From Cyclobacteriaceae bacterium (GTDB taxonomy: Bacteria > Bacteroidota > Bacteroidia > Cytophagales > Cyclobacteriaceae), in the NCBI GenBank assembly GCA_013140395.1, contig JABFSY010000286.1, positions 1-10,024 on the forward strand: DNA of 10,024 nucleotides, in the 5' to 3' direction. The translations under genes and the position numbers were made by a program. This document shows positions 6,283-10,024 of the stretch, piece by piece; position 1 is the stretch's first letter; each line of letters starts with the position of its first letter. Under the pieces are notes generated by a model that was not told the DNA's origin, ran no database searches, and saw only the letters and a list, made by a program, of their open reading frames with translations.

Positions 6283-6849
6283 TCAATTTTTGGCTTTCGA
6301 TGGTTCTGCAATTGATATGTTCATTGGCATCCCCTCCTTGGCCTTTTCATGCAACGTTTTGTTTTGTGGAATCTTTAAGTCGAGATTTCTAAATTCTTTT
6401 ACACTCATATTTGCGCGTGTAGCATAAATCTCCAGGTAGGCCGCGTGAATTTCATCCAGGGCCGTGATGAAACTTTCGTGGGTTGTGCCGCGATTAGTCT
6501 TTAAGGATACGATTGCCTTTGCCGGACTTTCCGAAAGATCGGGGCTTGCATTGTTGTTTAAAATGAATTTCTTGATCCGTTCTTGTATCCCAACTAGGTT
6601 TTCCCTTGGTTCCCCTTCAATCAAATATTGGTTGGATGAGTTGATTTGGATGTTAAAGATGTTTCTTGTGTGCTGTGGCACAGGCTTCTCAGGTACCCAT
6701 TGTGGCAATAGCATAGGAATTCCCCGTTGCTCATCAATTACAGTAGTAACTAAAAAAAAGGTCAGTAGGAGGAAAGCAATGTCGGCCATTGAGCTTGTGC
6801 TCACTTCTGCCGAAGGACGAACTGTTTTCATTTGTTTGTTTTCTAACAT
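6283..6849 (-). CDS. ExbD/TolR-family biopolymer transport protein
   Basis: A 188-residue single-pass inner-membrane protein of the ExbD/TolR family. With an ExbB/TolQ partner such proteins use the proton gradient to energise TonB-dependent uptake or envelope motions. A short basic N-terminus is followed by SMADIAFLLLTFFLVTTVI (20-38), whose Asp23 is the conserved proton-carrying residue of the transmembrane helix. The periplasmic part is about 150 residues, long for the family but common in Bacteroidota. It includes the usual FNIQINSSNQYLIEGE strand region (65-80). The start is ATG 6849; Met7 (6831) is an alternative. No exbB or tonB gene is adjacent: the gene is alone between the terminator and the divergent fmt, so its partner must be encoded elsewhere. 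Confidence 0.88.
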   Translation of the reverse strand: MLENKQMKTVRPSAEVSTSSMADIAFLLLTFFLVTTVIDEQRGIPMLLPQWVPEKPVPQHTRNIFNIQINSSNQYLIEGEPRENLVGIQERIKKFILNNNASPDLSESPAKAIVSLKTNRGTTHESFITALDEIHAAYLEIYATRANMSVKEFRNLDLKIPQNKTLHEKAKEGMPMNISIAEPSKAKN

Positions 6850-6897
6850 AACTCGTTCACATGCGTTTAGTCACAATAAAAAATCAGTGTATGGTAA

Positions 6898-6930
6898 TTG
6901 AGATATTCAAAGATTGACCCCTCATCTTTG
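6898..6930 (+). promoter_or_regulatory. Possible promoter for the fmt-folA-msrB run
   Basis: TTG at 6898-6900 and CATCTTTG at 6923-6930 resemble the -33 TTTG and -7 TAnnTTTG elements, with a 22-base spacer. The start of fmt is 50 bases further on. The -7 element lies inside the inverted repeat at 6906-6932. Confidence 0.35.
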
Positions 6931-6932
6931 AA
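6906..6932. repeat. 9-bp perfect inverted repeat between exbD and fmt
   Basis: TTCAAAGAT (6906-6914) and ATCTTTGAA (6924-6932) are exact reverse complements around a 9-base centre TGACCCCTC. The repeat sits in the 130-base divergent gap and puts a TTTG on each strand. It could be an operator or a symmetric pair of -7-like boxes. There is no T-run, so it is not a terminator. Confidence 0.55.
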
Positions 6933-6979
6933 ATCTTCTGCGGTATCTGTTCCTTCGCGTAGTCAAAAACAAGATTGAG

Positions 6980-7906
6980 TTGAAAGCACTTCGCATCATT
7001 TTTATGGGTACGCCTGAGTTTGCTGTTCCAAGCCTTGAAGTATTGGCCGAGGGCAAGTTAAATATTGTGGCCGTGATCACGGCACCCGACAAGCCGCAGG
7101 GACGTGGGCAGAAGCTGGTAGCCTCACCTGTGAAGCAATGTGCAGAGAAACTGGGCATTCCGGTTTTGCAGCCCACTAATCTAAAATCACCAGATTTCAT
7201 CGAAGAGTTGAGAAGCTATAACGCCAATCTTCAAGTGGTGGTGGCCTTTCGGATGCTGCCGGAGTTGGTTTGGGCAATGCCTGCTTATGGCACATTCAAT
7301 TTGCATGGATCATTACTTCCGCAATATCGCGGAGCTGCGCCTATCAATTGGGCGATTATGAATGGAGAGAAAGAAACGGGCGTGACCACTTTTTTTCTGC
7401 AGCATGATATTGACACCGGTCGAATTATTTTTCAAGAGACAGAACCCATTCTCGATGATGATGATGTGGGAACACTTTATCAAAGGTTGATGGTAAAGGG
7501 TGCAGCTTTGGTGTTAAAAACGGTACGCGCCATTGAAGCAGAGGAATATCCTTCAGTGCCACAACCAGCAGGGGTAGAGATACACCATGCGCCTAAAATC
7601 TTCAAAGAGACCTGCGAAGTGAACTGGGATAGACCGAGCAACGAGATTCGTAATTTTGTTCGAGGGTTATGCCCATATCCCGGATCCTGGACAGTCTTTC
7701 AAGGAAAGACGTATAAGTTGTTTCGTGTGAAGGAGGAAGCCTTGAACCACACAAATAGTGCATTGCCCATCGGTGCAGTAGATACCGACAACAAAACATA
7801 TCTTTGTGTGAGAACAAAAGATGGACTGATCTCCATTCAGGAATGGCAGCCCGAGGGGAAAAAGAGAATGACTATAGCAGATTTTTTTAGAGGAAATAAA
7901 ATGTAA
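6980..7906 (+). CDS. fmt: Methionyl-tRNA formyltransferase
   Basis: Transfers a formyl group from 10-formyl-tetrahydrofolate to Met-tRNA(fMet) to make the initiator tRNA. It has 308 aa, close to the usual 310. The N-terminal catalytic domain carries [13 protein letters not shown] (5-17), the family motif [18 protein letters not shown] (109-126), and the catalytic triad Asn107, His109 and Asp145 (HDIDTG), with the SLLP loop at 111-114. The C-terminal OB-like tRNA-binding domain starts near 205 ([13 protein letters not shown]) and includes [10 protein letters not shown] (228-237). The start is TTG at 6980: the upstream frame has no better codon, and [16 protein letters not shown] is the standard N-terminus. 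It is the first gene of a tight run and is followed by folA after 25 bases. Confidence 0.97.
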   Translation: MKALRIIFMGTPEFAVPSLEVLAEGKLNIVAVITAPDKPQGRGQKLVASPVKQCAEKLGIPVLQPTNLKSPDFIEELRSYNANLQVVVAFRMLPELVWAMPAYGTFNLHGSLLPQYRGAAPINWAIMNGEKETGVTTFFLQHDIDTGRIIFQETEPILDDDDVGTLYQRLMVKGAALVLKTVRAIEAEEYPSVPQPAGVEIHHAPKIFKETCEVNWDRPSNEIRNFVRGLCPYPGSWTVFQGKTYKLFRVKEEALNHTNSALPIGAVDTDNKTYLCVRTKDGLISIQEWQPEGKKRMTIADFFRGNKM

Positions 7907-7931
7907 CCTTTATTCATTGACCGTTGACCTA

Positions 7932-8435
7932 ATGATCGTCTCTCTCATCGCAGCACTTACTCAAAATCGCGTTATTGGAAAGAATAACGACTTGCCTTGG
8001 CATTTGCCAGACGATATGAAGTATTTTATGAATACGACCAAGCAACATCATGTGGTAATGGGGCGCAAAAACTACGAGTCAATCCCGGAAAAATTCAGAC
8101 CGTTGCCAAACCGTAAAAATATTGTAGTTAGCAGAAACATCAACTTCCAGGCGCCTCAATGTATTGTTACCGATTCATTGGAGAAAGCGATGACTATCGC
8201 CAATGAAGCCGGAGAGAAGGAATTGTTTGTCATCGGTGGAGCAGAGATTTATCATCTTGCTATGCCGCTGGCCGATAGACTCTATTTAACCGAAATTGCT
8301 GCGACACTAGAGGGAGATACCTTTTTTCCTGCATTAGATAAATCTAAATGGCAGGAAGTATCTCGCGTACATCATGATGCTGATAACCGGCATCTTTTCG
8401 CGTTTGATTTTGTACAATATCAAAAGAAAAATTAA
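7932..8435 (+). CDS. folA: Dihydrofolate reductase
   Basis: Reduces dihydrofolate to tetrahydrofolate with NADPH, in the cytoplasm. It has 167 aa from ATG 7932, a normal length for bacterial DHFR. Seen are [20 protein letters not shown] at the N-terminus, [11 protein letters not shown] (22-32) with the acidic catalytic Asp28 and Trp23, [12 protein letters not shown] (41-52), the phosphate-binding region ending VVSRN, and the second cofactor motif VIGGAEIY. An in-frame TTG at 7917 would add five residues with no family match, so I prefer the ATG. Its position 25 bases after fmt makes sense: Fmt consumes a folate cofactor whose pool FolA maintains. Trimethoprim-type inhibitors target this enzyme class; I see no reason to think this copy is a mobile resistance gene. 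Confidence 0.96.
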   Translation: MIVSLIAALTQNRVIGKNNDLPWHLPDDMKYFMNTTKQHHVVMGRKNYESIPEKFRPLPNRKNIVVSRNINFQAPQCIVTDSLEKAMTIANEAGEKELFVIGGAEIYHLAMPLADRLYLTEIAATLEGDTFFPALDKSKWQEVSRVHHDADNRHLFAFDFVQYQKKN

Positions 8436-8448
8436 CTCCCTTAAAATC

Positions 8449-8823
8449 ATGGAAACACAGAAACGAATTTTGGCGATACTCCACATTGTGAGTGGTGTAT
8501 TTTTATCTATGGCGATTTTGTTTTTGTCTGTTTTTTTAACTGCGCTGTTGCCCTTTATCTTTGATCAATCCGAAACGGATGTGCCGCGAATATTGGAGAT
8601 CATTATGCCCATTGTTAGTATTATTTCTACTGGCATCATTATTTTATTTGCGATCCCTGCTATTATTGGAGGTATCGCTTTGCTCAACAACAAGAGTTGG
8701 GCACTCACTCTGTTGCTGGTACTGGGTTGCTTTCAATTGTTTTCTTTCCCTTTCGGAACAGCATTGGGTATTTATTCTATTTGGGTTTACGCAGAAGATA
8801 AAAAACGTACTTCCTCAAACTGA
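8449..8823 (+). CDS. Small four-helix membrane protein, function unknown
   Basis: A 124-residue protein made almost entirely of four hydrophobic helices (about 7-37, 51-70, 71-92 with a short break at the NNKSW turn, and 92-113). The third and fourth helices could be counted differently. The end FPFGTALGIYSIWVYAEDKK resembles a pattern (P-x-GTALGIY-x-x-W) that I know from small uncharacterised membrane proteins of Bacteroidota. No catalytic or binding motif is visible. The start is ATG 8449, 13 bases after the folA stop. The frame also extends upstream to 8374 inside folA, but that part is out-of-frame folA sequence. It sits within the tight fmt-to-msrB run, eight bases before the next gene, so it is very likely cotranscribed. 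Confidence 0.82.
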   Translation: METQKRILAILHIVSGVFLSMAILFLSVFLTALLPFIFDQSETDVPRILEIIMPIVSIISTGIIILFAIPAIIGGIALLNNKSWALTLLLVLGCFQLFSFPFGTALGIYSIWVYAEDKKRTSSN

Positions 8824-8831
8824 CAATAGTA

Positions 8832-9635
8832 ATGGCTGGACTTTCAAATAAAGTAATTTGGATCACCGGTGCGTCTTCCGGCATTGGTGAAGCACTTACT
8901 TACGAACTTGCAAAAAAAGGAGCAAAGCTTATTCTGTCGGCAAGAAGAAAGGAAGAATTGGAGCGAGTAAAAGGCAATTGCATCGCATCTGTCCATCCCA
9001 ATGTTCGAGTGTTGCCGTTAGATCTCGCTCAATCTGGTATGTTACAACTCAGCACCGAGGCTGCTATCCAGATGTTTGGTCATGTAGACATATTAATAAA
9101 CAATGGCGGGATTTCGCAACGAAGCCTTGCGAAAGAAACCACCATAGAAGTCGATCGGGTATTAATGGAGATTGATTATTTTGGAACTGTTGCATTGACA
9201 AAATTTCTTTTACCGCATTTCTTAGAAAGAAAATCGGGGCATTTTGTGGTGACGAGCAGTGTTATGGGAATTATTGGCACACCCTATCGTTCGGGCTATG
9301 CAGCTGCGAAACATGCGCTGCATGGATTTTTTGATTCGTTGCGCGCGGAGGTTTGGAAAGAGAATATTTTCGTCACGTTGATTTGTCCAGGCTGGATACG
9401 CACCAACATTACACTCAACGCTGTAGTGGGAGATGGGAGTAAATTAAACCAAATGGATAAAACTACCGACCACGGGCTTTCACCCGAGGACTTAGCTAAG
9501 CGGATGGTGGTCGCCATTGAAAAACGGAAAGAAGAAGTTTATATTGGTGGTGCAAAAGAAGTTTTTGCTGTTTATGCAAAACGATTTTTCCCAGTTTTGT
9601 TTTCGAAGATTGTACGTAAGGCAACTGTGAGATAA
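8832..9635 (+). CDS. SDR-family oxidoreductase, DHRS7-like
   Basis: A 267-residue classical short-chain dehydrogenase. Features are TGASSGIG (12-19) for cofactor binding, Arg38-Arg39 after beta-2 (points to NADPH), NNGGISQRS (90-98, the NNAG motif in the variant typical of DHRS7/DHRS7B-like proteins), Ser142/Ser143, and Tyr156 with Lys160 (YAAAK). The position of the usual structural Asn is Asp115 (MEIDYFGTV). PGWIRTN (186-192) is the usual PG motif. The C-terminal part after about 235 is basic and hydrophobic (KRFFPVLFSKIVRK), suggesting membrane association. The substrate is unknown; lipid or long-chain carbonyl compounds are inference from the family. The start, ATG 8832, is eight bases after the preceding stop. 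Confidence 0.9.
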   Translation: MAGLSNKVIWITGASSGIGEALTYELAKKGAKLILSARRKEELERVKGNCIASVHPNVRVLPLDLAQSGMLQLSTEAAIQMFGHVDILINNGGISQRSLAKETTIEVDRVLMEIDYFGTVALTKFLLPHFLERKSGHFVVTSSVMGIIGTPYRSGYAAAKHALHGFFDSLRAEVWKENIFVTLICPGWIRTNITLNAVVGDGSKLNQMDKTTDHGLSPEDLAKRMVVAIEKRKEEVYIGGAKEVFAVYAKRFFPVLFSKIVRKATVR

Positions 9636-9653
9636 TTTTTGATTTTTGATTTG
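9635..9653 (+). repeat. Short ATTTTTG tandem repeat before msrB
   Basis: ATTTTTG at 9635-9641 and 9642-9648 is followed by a shortened ATTTG at 9649-9653. The repeat begins at the last base of the SDR stop codon and fills most of the 23-base gap before msrB. It makes no stable hairpin. It is the same kind of AT-rich, low-complexity spacer as the 1057-1090 repeat, though different in sequence. Confidence 0.7.
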
Positions 9654-9658
9654 ATAAT

Positions 9659-10024
9659 ATGCTAAAGTGGAGTGACGTGATTCGATTTTCAACTAAGGGC
9701 AATCCTGTTCCACCAAGCCGGGTAGAGAAGTCGGAGCAAGAGTGGAGAAGGCAGCTGACCGCTGAACAATATCAAGTGGCACGACTAAAAGGAACCGAGC
9801 GAGCCTTTACTGGCGAATACTGCGAAGCTCATGAGCCGGGGCTTTATGCCTGCATTTGTTGCGGAACGCCTTTGTTCGATTCGCGACTAAAATTTGAGTC
9901 TGGCACCGGATGGCCCAGTTTCACCCAACCGGTGGAAGAGAACGTAGTTGCTTATCACAAAGATGTAACCTATGGTATGGTGCGGGTAGAGGTGCTTTGC
10001 AATGTGTGCGATGCACACTTGGGG
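9659..10024 (+). CDS. msrB: Peptide-methionine (R)-S-oxide reductase, 3' truncated by window end
   Basis: Repairs oxidised proteins by reducing methionine-R-sulfoxide. The first 122 residues are present; the frame runs off the right edge. Landmarks are TERAFTGEYCEAHEPGLYAC (46-65), the first zinc pair Cys65 and Cys68 in CICCG, KFESGTGWPSF (78-88), and the second zinc pair Cys114 and Cys117 in CNVCDAHLG. The catalytic Cys of the RYCxN motif should follow beyond 10024 and cannot be checked. Cys55 is a candidate resolving Cys. The start is ATG 9659 (MLKWSDVIRF), 23 bases after the SDR stop. No signal peptide is seen, so the enzyme is probably cytoplasmic. It is the last visible gene of the fmt run. 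Confidence 0.95.
   Translation, partial: MLKWSDVIRFSTKGNPVPPSRVEKSEQEWRRQLTAEQYQVARLKGTERAFTGEYCEAHEPGLYACICCGTPLFDSRLKFESGTGWPSFTQPVEENVVAYHKDVTYGMVRVEVLCNVCDAHLG

Noticed and set aside
6464..6901. Long plus-strand open frame (145 codons) opposite exbD
   Set aside because: It is the antisense shadow of a clear ExbD coding sequence, and its translation shows no domain.
8374..8448. N-terminal extension of the four-helix protein into folA
   Set aside because: The extension is out-of-frame folA sequence; ATG 8449 after the folA stop gives a normal start.
1..10024. Search for CRISPR arrays, tRNA genes, IS ends or phage genes
   Set aside because: No spaced repeats of 24-40 bp, no tRNA-like cloverleaf, no transposase or integrase frame, and no long terminal inverted repeats were seen by eye.

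Overview
The window reads as ordinary chromosomal DNA from a member of the Bacteroidota, most likely a Cytophagales-type environmental bacterium (lineage is inference). Pointers are: almost no Shine-Dalgarno sequences in front of any gene; several TTG start codons; promoter-like TAnnTTTG elements; a small zinc-ribbon protein of a type I associate with Bacteroidota; and an ExbD with a long periplasmic part. There are no tRNA, rRNA, CRISPR, IS element, phage gene or attachment site that I can see. Apart from short regulatory gaps the window is densely coding.

Layout. 1-132: charged C-terminal end of an unidentified protein. 136-1910 (+): a BcrA-type ABC ATPase and its six-helix permease, joined tail to tail with 1907-2566 (-), a short cation-diffusion-facilitator-like transporter whose metal site looks altered. 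2567-2786: intergenic region carrying two copies of a GTTGCAAC dyad 32 bp apart. 2811-3194 (+): a divergent small heat-shock (Hsp20) protein. 3227-5699 (-): a possible three-gene run made of a zinc-ribbon protein, a tropinone-reductase-like SDR and an exported beta-lactamase-fold serine hydrolase. 5700-5884: a divergent regulatory gap with a 10-bp-phased CGTTTA array. 5885-6223 (+): a short SSB without the acidic tail. It is followed by a bidirectional terminator shared with 6283-6849 (-), an ExbD without an ExbB neighbour.

6980 to the right edge (+): a tight five-gene run, with gaps of 8-25 nt: fmt (Met-tRNA formyltransferase), folA (dihydrofolate reductase), a four-helix membrane protein, a DHRS7-like SDR and msrB (methionine-R-sulfoxide reductase, cut by the window end).

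How the genes relate. Fmt consumes 10-formyl-THF and FolA regenerates THF, so they form a coherent folate and translation-initiation pair. MsrB repairs oxidised methionine. The ABC pair probably exports a hydrophobic or peptide-like compound, or gives resistance to one. I see no clear new multi-gene system. The most interesting items are the CDF-like transporter with a Cys-x3-Cys in place of the usual His-x3-Asp together with its GTTGCAAC repeats, the phased array between the zinc-ribbon gene and ssb, and the tail-less SSB.
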